Positions 27,345 to 36,372 of a DNA stretch of 64,000 nucleotides are shown here, in pieces (position 1 is the stretch's first letter; each line of letters begins with the position of its first letter). The stretch spans positions 6,820,001-6,884,000 of the forward strand of contig NZ_JAPENX010000001.1 in NCBI RefSeq assembly GCF_026341815.1. The letters are read 5' to 3'. Made by a program: the position numbers and the translations under genes. Below the pieces are notes generated by a model. That model did not search any database. It worked only from the letters and a program-made list of their open reading frames with translations, and was not told the origin of the DNA. The DNA comes from Streptomyces sp. NBC_00572. GTDB taxonomy: Bacteria; Actinomycetota; Actinomycetes; Streptomycetales; Streptomycetaceae.

Positions 27345-28397
27345 GTGACGGGGCGGCGGAAGGAGCGGCGGGCGGGAGCGCGGTCGGCGATGGTCACGTT
27401 TCTGCACAGGCCCCGCTCGGCGTTCCTAAAGGGGTGGCAGCGGAGCCGTCGAGCGGCGAACCTTGACCTTGTGCCACACCCGTCGCCCGCCGCCCCGCCG
27501 CCGGACCGCCGGCCGGGCGAACCCGACCCGCCCGGCCAGTCCGACCCGTTCGCCGGTTCGGACCGGTCGCCCCGCCTCGTCCGGCTCGGCGCGCCCCGCC
27601 CCGGACCGGCCGCCCGCCGTGCCCATCGGTTCGGCGTGCCGCTCGTCCCGCTGCTGGTGGCTGCGCTCGTCGCGACCGCTTTCCTGGCCGCTCGGGGCGG
27701 AACCGAGCAGGGCCTCTCCACGGCCGGAGGGCCGGGCGGTGACGCGGTCGGCGTGCCGTCGCCCGTCGTCACCGGCGACGGTCGGCCCGAGACCACCCCG
27801 CCAGGTGGCGCCTCGGCCGACACGCGCAGGGGTGACACCGGGGCAGCCGGCACCCGCACCGCCGACACGCCGACCGCCGGAACGCCGACCGGAGACGTGA
27901 CCTCGGGCGGCACGCCGAGCCGTAGCGAGTCCCCCCGCCGGTCGGCTCCCCCCGGGGAGGCCACGTCCGCGTCGCCGTCCGGCGCCGAGAGCACCACCAC
28001 CCGGCCCCGGCCGACCGGCTCCGCGGCGGGCGGCGGTGGCTCCTCCCGGCCCGTCTCCTTCGAGGAGCTGCGTGCCGGTGACTGCTTCGACGTCGACCGC
28101 GACGCGCCGGGCACCGCCGTCCGGCGCTCCTGCGACACGCCGCACAACGCCGAACTCGTCGCCCGGCTCCGTCTCACCGGTCTCCACGCGACGGACACGG
28201 CGATCCGCGAGGCGGCCACGCTGCTGTGCCGCGAACCGTTGCGCCGCAAGGCCGCTCGGCAACCGCTCGGCACGCGCTGGACCACCTTCGTCCAGTACCC
28301 GTACCGGACGAGCTACCTCCTCGGTTCGGACACCGTCGCCTGCAGCCTCGTCGCGCCCTCCGCCGGCGGCGGCACGCTCAGCCACCCGCTCCACTAG
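27345..28397 (+). CDS. Membrane protein with septum-formation domain
   Basis: The frame is 350 residues from a GTG ten bases after folD and behind aggggcgg; later starts (27390, 27471) are possible. A proline-rich inside part leads to one helix (VPLVPLLVAALVATAFLA, about residue 100). A long Thr/Pro/Ser-rich spacer then reaches a C-terminal domain FEELRAGDCFDVDRDAPGTA with further Cys at RRSCDTPHNAELVARL, which matches the actinobacterial septum-formation domain. It sits outside the membrane and may act at division, but that is inferred from the family name. Its stop overlaps the converging SWIM gene by 20 bp. Confidence 0.75.
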   Translation: MTGRRKERRAGARSAMVTFLHRPRSAFLKGWQRSRRAANLDLVPHPSPAAPPPDRRPGEPDPPGQSDPFAGSDRSPRLVRLGAPRPGPAARRAHRFGVPLVPLLVAALVATAFLAARGGTEQGLSTAGGPGGDAVGVPSPVVTGDGRPETTPPGGASADTRRGDTGAAGTRTADTPTAGTPTGDVTSGGTPSRSESPRRSAPPGEATSASPSGAESTTTRPRPTGSAAGGGGSSRPVSFEELRAGDCFDVDRDAPGTAVRRSCDTPHNAELVARLRLTGLHATDTAIREAATLLCREPLRRKAARQPLGTRWTTFVQYPYRTSYLLGSDTVACSLVAPSAGGGTLSHPLH

Positions 28398-29793
28398 GAC
28401 CGGCGGCGAAGGCCGTCGCGAGGGCCGTCGCCGGATCGCGGTCCGGCGGACCGGCGGGGGACCACCGCGCACCGGACTTGAGGTACGGCCACCAGTGCCC
28501 CTCCTCGCCGAGCCGCAGCTGGGCCTCCGCGCCCACCACCGTCCACCGCCCGCCGCCCGCCCGCCGCAGCACCGGCCGGTCGTCGTCCTCCCAGGCCTCC
28601 GCGAGTCTGGCCGCCGCCCAGGCGAGTGCCTCGGCGTCCGGCGTCCACTCCTCCTCCAGTACGGCGAGGGCGGCGGCGCCCCCGAACCGCCACGCGCGCG
28701 TGGCCAGGTCCATCTCCGCCCGCGTCCGGCCCGAGCCGGAGACGAGGCGCGCCGCGATCCACGGCGCGGGGGAGTCCGTGGCCAGCCGCACCGCGTCCTG
28801 AGCGACCGTCAGCGGAGCCGCTGGCGCCGTGGATACGCCGCCCCCAGCGCCCGTTCCCCCACCACGAGGCCCCCCACCGTTCGCGATGCCGGTTCGCGAA
28901 CCGACGCTGACCGGCGCGCCGCCCGGCGCCCCGGCGTCGAGCACCTCGACCAGCATCCGGTACGCGCGGCCCGCCGCGTCCGACGCGAGGAACTCCAGCG
29001 CCGCCGGGTCGACCCCGGGCTCCGGATCCGTCTCCGTGTCCAAGGACGGTGACCTGCCCGGCGCGGCCGGAGCGACCGGAGGCGCGGGCAGCGGCGGCAG
29101 GAGGAACCCTGCCGCGTAGGCCTCCTCGGCCGACACGCCGGGCATCCCTCCGGCGCCCCCGGCGTCGTCCGTGTCCGGCGTGTCGTCCGCTCCCCGCCCG
29201 CCGCGCGCGGCCCGTGACGTGCTGCGCGCCTGCAGTTGGTCCAGCAGGGTCCGCTCGCCGCGCCCCCGCATGAGCAGCAGGACGAAGGGATCCTCGTCGA
29301 GCAGCCGAGCCACCTGGTAGCAGAGCGCCGCCGTGTGCGGACAGTGGTCCCAGGCCTCGCAGCCGCACTCCGGGTCGAGGTCGCCGATTCCCGGCAGCAG
29401 ATCGAGTCCGGCCGCCGCCGCGTCCTCGACCAGGTGCGGCGGCATCTCGCGGTCGAGGAGCGCGGCGATGTGCCCCGCGCTGTCCACGGCGAGGTCCAGG
29501 AGCCGCTCCCACTCCTCCTCGGAGAACTCGCGCACCAGGACGTCACTGCGGTACGCGGTGCCGTCGCGGTCCTTGACCACCGCGGTGATGCGCCCGGGCC
29601 GTACGGACACGGCGCCCACCGCCCCCGCGCGCGCGTGCCGCCGTCCCGCCTTGAGCTGCTGGCCGTCGAGCGCGGTGTCCTCCAGGGCCTTCAGCCACGC
29701 CAGGCCCCACCAGGTTCTGGCGAAGGCCGTACCCTGCGAGGGCGGCAGCGCCGCGAACGTCCGCTCCTCGCCCCCGTGTCCGTACTCGCTCAT
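28378..29793 (-). CDS. SWIM zinc-finger protein
   Basis: The protein is 471 residues (MSEYGHGGEERTFAALPPS). The SWIM metal site is DPECGCEAWDHCPHTAAL near residue 150 (CxC followed by CxH), preceded by the conserved RTWWGLAWLKALEDTALDG. The C-terminal half is Gly/Pro-rich linker and Trp-rich helices. Its ATG overlaps the helicase stop (ATGA, 29790-29793), so the two are translated together, and the pair is common in actinobacteria. It probably helps the helicase bind nucleic acid; the process is not known. Confidence 0.85.
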   Translation of the reverse strand: MSEYGHGGEERTFAALPPSQGTAFARTWWGLAWLKALEDTALDGQQLKAGRRHARAGAVGAVSVRPGRITAVVKDRDGTAYRSDVLVREFSEEEWERLLDLAVDSAGHIAALLDREMPPHLVEDAAAAGLDLLPGIGDLDPECGCEAWDHCPHTAALCYQVARLLDEDPFVLLLMRGRGERTLLDQLQARSTSRAARGGRGADDTPDTDDAGGAGGMPGVSAEEAYAAGFLLPPLPAPPVAPAAPGRSPSLDTETDPEPGVDPAALEFLASDAAGRAYRMLVEVLDAGAPGGAPVSVGSRTGIANGGGPRGGGTGAGGGVSTAPAAPLTVAQDAVRLATDSPAPWIAARLVSGSGRTRAEMDLATRAWRFGGAAALAVLEEEWTPDAEALAWAAARLAEAWEDDDRPVLRRAGGGRWTVVGAEAQLRLGEEGHWWPYLKSGARWSPAGPPDRDPATALATAFAAGPSGAGG

Positions 29794-32700
29794 CGTCCGT
29801 CCCCCCGCAGTCGTACGAGCTCCGCCAGCTCGGCATCGGTCAGTTCGGTCAGCTCCGACGGGGTGTCCCCGCCCGTCCCGAGGACGGTGTCCGCCAGCTC
29901 GCGCTTGCGGTCGAGCATGGTGGCGATCCGGTCCTCGATCGTGCCCTCGGCGATCAGTCGGTGGACCTGCACCGGGCGGTCCTGCCCGATCCGGTAGGCC
30001 CGGTCGGTGGCCTGCGCCTCCACGGCCGGGTTCCACCAGCGGTCGTAGTGCACGACGTGTTCCGCCCGCGTGAGGTTGAGCCCCGTACCGGCGGCCTTCA
30101 GGGAGAGGAGGAAGACCGGAACCTCGCCGGCCTGGAAACGGGCGACCATCGCCTCGCGCTCGACGACCGGTGTCCCGCCGTGCAGGAACTGCGTCCGTAC
30201 GCCCCGCGCCGCGAGGTGCGCCTCCAGGAGCCTGGCCATCCCCACGTACTGGGTGAAGACCAGCGTGCACGCCCCCTCGGCGAGGATCGTGTCCAGCAGC
30301 TCGTCGAGCAGCTCCAACTTGCCCGAACGGCCCTCGATCCTCGGCCGGTCCTCCTTGAGGTACTGCGCCGGGTGGTTGCAGATCTGCTTGAGACCGGTCA
30401 GCAGCTTCACGACCAGGCCGCGCCGCGCCATGCCGTCGGCCTCGGAGATCGCCGCCAGGGTCTCCCGTACGACCGCCTCGTAGAGCCCGGCCTGTTCCGG
30501 CGTCAGGGAGACGGCCCGGTCGGTCTCCGTCTTCGGCGGCAGCTCGGGTGCGATACCGGGGTCCGACTTGCGGCGGCGCAGCAGGAACGGGCGGACCAGC
30601 GCGGCGAGTCGCGCGGCGGCGGCCGGATCCCGGCCGCCCTCGACGGCGGCGGCGAACCGCGTCCGGAACGCGCCCAGGCTGCCGAGCAGCCCCGGCGTGG
30701 TCCAGTCGAGGATCGCCCACAGCTCGGACAGGTTGTTCTCCACCGGTGTGCCGGACAGCGCCACGCGGGCGCGTGCTCCGATGGTCCGCAGCTGCCTGGC
30801 CGTCGCCGAGTACGGGTTCTTGACGTGCTGAGCCTCGTCCGCGACGACGAGTCCCCAGCTCCGGGCGGCGAGCCGCGCCGCGTCGAGCCGCATGGTGCCG
30901 TACGTGGTGAGCACGAAACCGCCGTCGGCGAGGTCCTCCAGATCACGGGTGGCGCCGTGGAAGCGGCGCACCGGCGTGCCCGGCGCGAACTTCTCGATCT
31001 CCCGCTGCCAGTTGCCCATGAGGGAGGTCGGACAGACGACGAGGGTGGGTCCAGCGGACGCCGGGTCGGACTGCCGGTGCAGATGCAGCGCGATGACGGT
31101 GATGGTCTTGCCGAGCCCCATGTCGTCCGCGAGACAGCCGCCGAGGCCGAGAGAGGTCATCCGGTGCAGCCAGTCGAGCCCGCGCAGCTGGTAGTCCCGC
31201 AGGGTCGCCGTGAGCGCCGGGGGCTGGGAGACCTCCGGGCGGCCGCCCTCGGGTTCGGCGAGCCGCTCCCGCAGCCGCTCCAGCCACCCGGTCGCCGCCA
31301 CCTCCACGGGCCGGCCGTCGATCTCGGTGGTACCGGTGAGGACGGCCGAGAGGGCGTCCACCGGGGTCACCGTGCGGTCCTGCTGCGCCCGGGCACTGCG
31401 CACTTCGTCGGGGTCGACGAGAACCCAGCGGTCCCGCAGGCGCACCAGGGGCCGCCCGGCCTCCGCGAGCCGGTCGAGTTCGGCGCGGGTCAGCTCCTGA
31501 TCACCCACGGCGAAGCGCCAGTTGAAGCCGAGCAGGGCGTCGGCGGAGAGGAAGGAGGGGAGCACGGAGGAGGAACGAGCGTCCTCGGCCTCCTCGTCGG
31601 AGCCGAACCCCTCCTCGCGGGAGGTGAGCCCTTCGGCGGAGCCCTTGTCGCCGAAGAGGTCCTGCGCTGCGTGCTTCTCCCCGCCGACCGGGCCGATCAC
31701 CGCACTCGCCGTGAGCCGGTCGGCGAGTTCGCGCGGCCAGTGGACCTGGACGCCCGTCGCGGCGAGGTCGCGGCCCGCCGCGCCGAGCAGCTCCGCGACC
31801 TCCTCGTCGACGAGTTCGACGGTGTCGGGTACCGCCGCCGTCAGGAGCGGGGTCAGCGGGGGCCAGGCACGGGCGGCGCGCCGGAGCGCGAGGAGTGCGT
31901 CCATACGGGCCCGGGGGCCGAACGCGGCCGCCGGCCGGCCGGAGCCCGCCCACACCTCCGCCGCGTCCGCGACCAGGGTCGGATCGGCGACGGCGTGCAG
32001 CTGCAGCACGGCCCGGAAGTCCGGCGCCTTGTCCGACTCGGCGCTGAATCCCGGCAGTTCGAGCCGGAGCGAGAGCCGGACACCCGCGTCGTGCACCGCC
32101 GCCACATCGGCCGCCCACGCCCGCTGCTCGGGAACCGTCTGCGGCTCGTCGGCGGCGAAAGCCGGCCCGCCGGCGGCGAGCTGAGCCGCCGGGGTACGGG
32201 GCAGGCTGTCCGCGACGGCATCGGTGAAGGCGCGCAGCAGGGCTTCGGGCTGGGGGAGGAGCAGCGGCTCCTCCGGTGAGAGCGGCACGGCGTGCGCCTC
32301 GGGCGGCATCGACGCGGCGAGCGTGCGCAGTTCGGCAAGCTCGCCGGGGCCGAGCGGACCGGCCCGCCACGCGTCCACGTCGCCGGGGGCGAGACCCGGC
32401 AGGAGCAGGCCGCGTGCGACGAGGTCGAGGGCGAGGAGCGAGGCGGCACCCCAGAAGGCGCTCGCGGGGGCGGCGTTGTCGGAGAAACGGGCGGGGGCGA
32501 GGAGCGGCAGGGCGTCCCGTACGGAGAGGGAGTACGCGGGGACGGTCACCGGCCGGAGGCTCTCCCCGTCCACGACCGTGAGCCCGAGTGCGCTGCCGCT
32601 GCCGAGGTCGGTCGTGGTGGCGTCCAGGTCCGGCAGCGTGTCGTCGCCGTCCGGTGACCAGAAGGCGATCCGGCCCGCGCGGGGCGGATCGGCGGGGAGG

Positions 32701-32798
32701 AAGACGGCGGAGTGGCGGGTGAGTTCGCGGGAGGGTTCCTGGGCGGGTTCGCGGGCGGGATCATCGGGTCCGTGCGACAGCGACAACGCATTCCTCAA
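29790..32798 (-). CDS. SNF2-family DNA helicase/ATPase
   Basis: The protein is 1002 residues. The N-terminal 500 residues hold the SNF2-associated bacterial domain. The motor follows: Walker A DDMGLGKTITVIAL near residue 560, DEAQHVKNPYS (motif II) near 650, SGTPVENNLSELW (motif III), and the second lobe with LFTQYVGMARLLEAHL, LSLKAAGTGLNLTRA and QATDRAYRIGQDRPVQVHRL. It is a DNA translocase probably used in repair or restart; the partner SWIM protein is encoded directly downstream with overlapping stop and start. The ATG at 32798 has gagga immediately before it, so the true start may be a little downstream. Confidence 0.93.
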   Translation of the reverse strand: MRNALSLSHGPDDPAREPAQEPSRELTRHSAVFLPADPPRAGRIAFWSPDGDDTLPDLDATTTDLGSGSALGLTVVDGESLRPVTVPAYSLSVRDALPLLAPARFSDNAAPASAFWGAASLLALDLVARGLLLPGLAPGDVDAWRAGPLGPGELAELRTLAASMPPEAHAVPLSPEEPLLLPQPEALLRAFTDAVADSLPRTPAAQLAAGGPAFAADEPQTVPEQRAWAADVAAVHDAGVRLSLRLELPGFSAESDKAPDFRAVLQLHAVADPTLVADAAEVWAGSGRPAAAFGPRARMDALLALRRAARAWPPLTPLLTAAVPDTVELVDEEVAELLGAAGRDLAATGVQVHWPRELADRLTASAVIGPVGGEKHAAQDLFGDKGSAEGLTSREEGFGSDEEAEDARSSSVLPSFLSADALLGFNWRFAVGDQELTRAELDRLAEAGRPLVRLRDRWVLVDPDEVRSARAQQDRTVTPVDALSAVLTGTTEIDGRPVEVAATGWLERLRERLAEPEGGRPEVSQPPALTATLRDYQLRGLDWLHRMTSLGLGGCLADDMGLGKTITVIALHLHRQSDPASAGPTLVVCPTSLMGNWQREIEKFAPGTPVRRFHGATRDLEDLADGGFVLTTYGTMRLDAARLAARSWGLVVADEAQHVKNPYSATARQLRTIGARARVALSGTPVENNLSELWAILDWTTPGLLGSLGAFRTRFAAAVEGGRDPAAAARLAALVRPFLLRRRKSDPGIAPELPPKTETDRAVSLTPEQAGLYEAVVRETLAAISEADGMARRGLVVKLLTGLKQICNHPAQYLKEDRPRIEGRSGKLELLDELLDTILAEGACTLVFTQYVGMARLLEAHLAARGVRTQFLHGGTPVVEREAMVARFQAGEVPVFLLSLKAAGTGLNLTRAEHVVHYDRWWNPAVEAQATDRAYRIGQDRPVQVHRLIAEGTIEDRIATMLDRKRELADTVLGTGGDTPSELTELTDAELAELVRLRGDGR

Positions 32799-33088
32799 AT
32801 TTGACTACCTGGAGTCCGAGCGGCCGAGGGTACCTCACGGCACCGCCTCGACGTCGTACGTCCCTCGCGTGATCCCCGCCACAGCCGCAGCGGGGTGGGG
32901 ATCGCCCTACCCCCGGCCCCCGGCGCACCCCCCGCCGGGCTCGGGTGGTGACGCCATGGCCCCGGGCGATCACCGATCCGTACGTTCTCGGTAGCACCCA
33001 AGGACCGTCAGCGACCGTCAACGCCCCTCAGCGATCGCCATCGACCGAGTCGCCGCCGCACCCCGACCGACAGAAACCGGAGCCCGCC

Positions 33089-34180
33089 ATGTCCCAGGCC
33101 ACCGTCCTGCCCCCGGCAGCCGCCGCTCCCACGGCGGCGCCCGCCCGTGCCAGGGGCGGCAGCGAGTTCACCCCGCTCCTGCGGACGGTCAGGTCACAGG
33201 GCCTCCTCGAACACCGCCCCGGCTGGTACGCCCGCGGAATCGCCGTCAATCTCCTCGGCATGGCCGCCGTCGTGGCAGGACTCGCCCTGATCGGCCCCTC
33301 CTGGTGGGCACTGCTGCTCGCCGTACCCCTCGCGCTGCTGTCCGCCCGGGCCGCGTTCGTCGGACACGACGCCGGCCACGCCCAGATCACCGCGAACCGC
33401 AAGGTCAGTCGGATCGTCCAGCTCGTCCACGCCAACCTCCTCCTCGGCATGAGCAGGGAGTGGTGGAACGACAAGCACAACCGCCACCACGCCCACCCCA
33501 ACCACCTCGACAAGGACCCGGACGTCGCAGCGGACATCCTCGTCTTCGCCGAGCACCAGACGGCCGGCCGCACGGGGCTGCGCGGTTTCCTCACCCGCCA
33601 CCAGGCGTGGCTGTTCTTCCCGCTGACGACCCTGGAGGGCATCGCACTCAAGGTGTACGGGGTCCAGGCCCTGCTGGCCGAGGACGGGCCCTGCCGCACC
33701 CGCCGCGAGCGGCTCGCCGAAGGCGCGCTGCTCCTCGCCCACTTCGCCGGCTACGCGGCCCTGCTCCTCGCCTTCCTCACCCCGGCCCAGGCGCTGGTCT
33801 TCGCCCTCCTCCACCAGATGCTGCTCGGCGTACACCTGGGCATGGCCTTCGCCCCCAATCACAAGGGCATGGAGCGTCCCGACGAGCACGCGGACGGCGA
33901 CAGCTGGGGCCATCTGCGACGCCAGGTGCTCACCTCGCGCAACATCCGGGGCGGCGCCCTGACCGACTGGTTCCTCGGTGGCCTCAACTACCAGGTCGAG
34001 CACCACCTCTTCCCGAGCATGCCGCGCCCCAACCTGCGCCTCGCCCAGCCCGCTGTCCGGGCCCACTGCGCGGCCCTGGGCGTCCCGTACACGGAGACCG
34101 GTTTCGTGGACTCGTACCGTCAGGCCCTCGGCCATCTGCACGAGGTGGGCGCGCCGCTGCGGTCCGAGTGGGCCGAGTAG
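33089..34180 (+). CDS. Membrane fatty acid desaturase
   Basis: The protein is 363 residues from the ATG at 33089. Three histidine boxes that bind the di-iron centre are present: GHDAGHAQ near residue 92, HNRHHAHPN near 130 and QVEHHLFPS near 303. Hydrophobic segments lie between them (VNLLGMAAVVAGLALI, LLLAVPLALLSARAAF, LLLAHFAGYAALLLAFL). It puts double bonds into acyl chains to adjust membrane fluidity; the spacing of the boxes fits the front-end or delta-9/12 acyl-lipid class. Regiochemistry cannot be told. A MOSC gene follows 87 bp later. Confidence 0.93.
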   Translation: MSQATVLPPAAAAPTAAPARARGGSEFTPLLRTVRSQGLLEHRPGWYARGIAVNLLGMAAVVAGLALIGPSWWALLLAVPLALLSARAAFVGHDAGHAQITANRKVSRIVQLVHANLLLGMSREWWNDKHNRHHAHPNHLDKDPDVAADILVFAEHQTAGRTGLRGFLTRHQAWLFFPLTTLEGIALKVYGVQALLAEDGPCRTRRERLAEGALLLAHFAGYAALLLAFLTPAQALVFALLHQMLLGVHLGMAFAPNHKGMERPDEHADGDSWGHLRRQVLTSRNIRGGALTDWFLGGLNYQVEHHLFPSMPRPNLRLAQPAVRAHCAALGVPYTETGFVDSYRQALGHLHEVGAPLRSEWAE

Positions 34181-34267
34181 GGTCGGAGCAGGTCACACCT
34201 GGTGTGATCATCGGTTCGGCGGTCGGTGCTCCGGCCTCCGGAGATCGGAGAAGGGGAGCTCCTCGTC

Positions 34268-34813
34268 ATGAGCGGCGGCACGGTCACCACGGTCAGCAGC
34301 AACGGCACGTACTCGTTCACCAAGCCCAACAGGGAGGGCATCACCCTCCTCGCCGGACTCGGCGTGGAGGGCGACGTCCACGCGGGCGTGACGGTCAAGC
34401 ACCGCTCCCGCGTCGCCCAGGACCCGACCCAGCCCAATCTGCGGCAGGTCCACCTCATCCACGCGGAGCTGTTCGACGACGTGGCCGGTGCCGGCCACGA
34501 GGTCGCCCCCGGTGACCTCGGCGAGAACGTCACCACCCGGGGGATCGACCTCCTCGGCCTGCCCACCGGCACCCGCCTGCACCTCGGCGCGGACGCCGTC
34601 GTCGAGGTCACCGGACTGCGCAACCCGTGCGCCCAGATCGACAACTTCCAGCACGGACTGCTCAAGCAGGTGCTCGGCCGCGACGAGAACGGTGACGTCG
34701 TGCGCAAGGCCGGGATCATGGGCATCGTCCTGACCGGCGGGGAGGTGCGGCCCGGCGACCCGATCCGCGCCGAGCTGCCGGAGGGCCCGCACCGCCCGCT
34801 GGAAAGGGTCTGA
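34268..34813 (+). CDS. MOSC domain protein
   Basis: The protein is 181 residues from the ATG at 34268 behind gaaggggag. The MOSC core is clear: EGDVHAGVTVKHRSRVAQD, NLRQVHLIHAELFDD, GDLGENVTTRGIDLLGLP, and the Cys that can hold sulfur in LRNPCAQIDNFQHGLLKQVL. MOSC proteins relate to the molybdenum-cofactor sulfurase tail and transfer sulfur or act on hydroxylated bases. It lacks the beta-barrel extension, so it is a stand-alone MOSC protein. The exact substrate is unknown. Confidence 0.9.
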   Translation: MSGGTVTTVSSNGTYSFTKPNREGITLLAGLGVEGDVHAGVTVKHRSRVAQDPTQPNLRQVHLIHAELFDDVAGAGHEVAPGDLGENVTTRGIDLLGLPTGTRLHLGADAVVEVTGLRNPCAQIDNFQHGLLKQVLGRDENGDVVRKAGIMGIVLTGGEVRPGDPIRAELPEGPHRPLERV

Positions 34814-34844
34814 CCGAGCCCTGTGGGCCCGCCAGGGCCCCGGC

Positions 34845-36221
34845 TCACTCCTCCAGAGCGCAGGAGTCGACCACGTCACCGCTCGCGGGCCTCGCGATGG
34901 TGCGGTCCGCCGGCGGGGCCTTACTCTCCTCGACCCACCGGGTCAGCGCGTCGAACACGGAGCGGTAGCACGGCAGGATCGGACGCAGACGGTCCGGATA
35001 CGTGTCGTACAGGCCGTCGGTGTGCGTCCCGTCCTGCACCGTGTAGTACCGGTGCAGCCCGCCCCGGCCCCGGGCGTCGATCATCCCCGCGTACACATCC
35101 GAGTCCGTGGCGATGGGCAGCAGGGTGTCCAGGTCGCCGTGGAGCGTGATGAGCGGCCTGCCGATCCGACCGGTGAGCGCGACCTTCGCCACCGCGCGGT
35201 GGACGGACGCCGGGCGGGAGGCGTAGTCGTACGAGGCGTCCGAGGCGCAGGGCGCGAAGATCTGCTCCACGGTCCCGCCGGCGGTGGAGCCGGGGCAGGC
35301 CGGATCGTACGAGGGATCGAACTCGGCCCGGAAGATCTTCTGCGTCAGCCCCCAGTACGCCTTCTCGTGGTACGGCCACAGGAAGCGCGAGCCGGGCGCG
35401 AAGCCCGCCCCGATCAGATCATCGTCGGTGGCCTGTCCGAGCGACCGGGCCACCGTCACCGGCAGGCTCGTCAGGAGGTTGGGGCCGCCCGCGGTCCACA
35501 GCACGCCCTCCCAGTCGACCCCGCCGTCGTACAGCTCGGGCCGGTTCTCCAACTGCCAGCGCGTCAGATAGCCGCCGTTGGAGATGCCCGTCATGTACGT
35601 GCGCTCCGGGGCCCGGCCGTAACGCTGCCGCACGGCCTTCTTGGCGGCCCGCGTCAGCTCGGTCACCCGGCGGTTCCACTCGGCGACCGCGTCGCCCGGA
35701 CCTCGTCCGTCGGTGAAGAAGTCCGGTCCCGTGTTGCCCTTGTCGGTGGCGGCGTAGGCGAAACCCCTGGCCAGAACCTGGTCGGAGATGAGCGCGTCCG
35801 TGGAGTACTGCCGCCGGGTGCCCGGCGCGCCGGTGACGACGAGCCCGCCGTTCCAGTGGTCGGGCAGCCGGATGACGAACTGCGCGTCGTGCGCCCAGCC
35901 ATGGGTGGCGTTGAGGCGCGAGTCGTCGGGGAAGTAGCCGTCGATCTGGACCCCGGGCACGCCCGAGGGGTTACGGGTCCCCCGGGCGGCGAGCCCGGCC
36001 TGGTCCGCCGTGTCGGTGTACTGCGTGCCCGCGAGCCCGGCGGTCGTCAGATCGGCCAGGCAGGCGGACTGCTGGTGCTCGGCGCCGGGAACGTGCAGCC
36101 GGTCCTGCCGCGCGCAGTGCGCGGTGGCCCGCCCCTCCGCCCCGGCGGAACTCGCGGGGGCCAGGACTGTGACGGCGGTCAGCAGCGCGGTGAGCAGGGG
36201 GACGCCTGGGAACAGGCGCAT
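34845..36221 (-). CDS. Secreted tannase/feruloyl-esterase-like hydrolase
   Basis: The protein is 458 residues from the ATG at 36221, seven bases after ggagg. A Sec signal peptide (LLTALLTAVTVLAPASSAGA) is followed by an alpha/beta-hydrolase: the nucleophile elbow TYMTGISNGGYLTRWQL near residue 210, an insert with several Cys (CPGSTAGG, FAPCASDASYD), the Asp region LITLHGDLDTLLPIATDSDV and the His in YYTVQDGTHTDG. The family includes tannases, feruloyl esterases and 3-hydroxybutyrate oligomer hydrolases, and the exact ester cannot be told. It acts outside the cell. Confidence 0.85.
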   Translation of the reverse strand: MRLFPGVPLLTALLTAVTVLAPASSAGAEGRATAHCARQDRLHVPGAEHQQSACLADLTTAGLAGTQYTDTADQAGLAARGTRNPSGVPGVQIDGYFPDDSRLNATHGWAHDAQFVIRLPDHWNGGLVVTGAPGTRRQYSTDALISDQVLARGFAYAATDKGNTGPDFFTDGRGPGDAVAEWNRRVTELTRAAKKAVRQRYGRAPERTYMTGISNGGYLTRWQLENRPELYDGGVDWEGVLWTAGGPNLLTSLPVTVARSLGQATDDDLIGAGFAPGSRFLWPYHEKAYWGLTQKIFRAEFDPSYDPACPGSTAGGTVEQIFAPCASDASYDYASRPASVHRAVAKVALTGRIGRPLITLHGDLDTLLPIATDSDVYAGMIDARGRGGLHRYYTVQDGTHTDGLYDTYPDRLRPILPCYRSVFDALTRWVEESKAPPADRTIARPASGDVVDSCALEE

Positions 36222-36372
36222 GGTGGGCCTCCGAGGGGACGGCGGGAAGGGGTGCGGCGCCACATCCTGCGGCGCACCCCGACCCCCGGGCCATGGTCCC
36301 GGACCACACCTCGGGCCGTCGTTCCGTGTGGAGCGGCGTGACACCCCCCAGGGGATGTCACGCCGAGGCCGC

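Noticed and set aside
34814..34844. Weak hairpin between the converging MOSC and esterase genes
   Set aside because: The arms are short and interrupted, so a terminator call is not supported.
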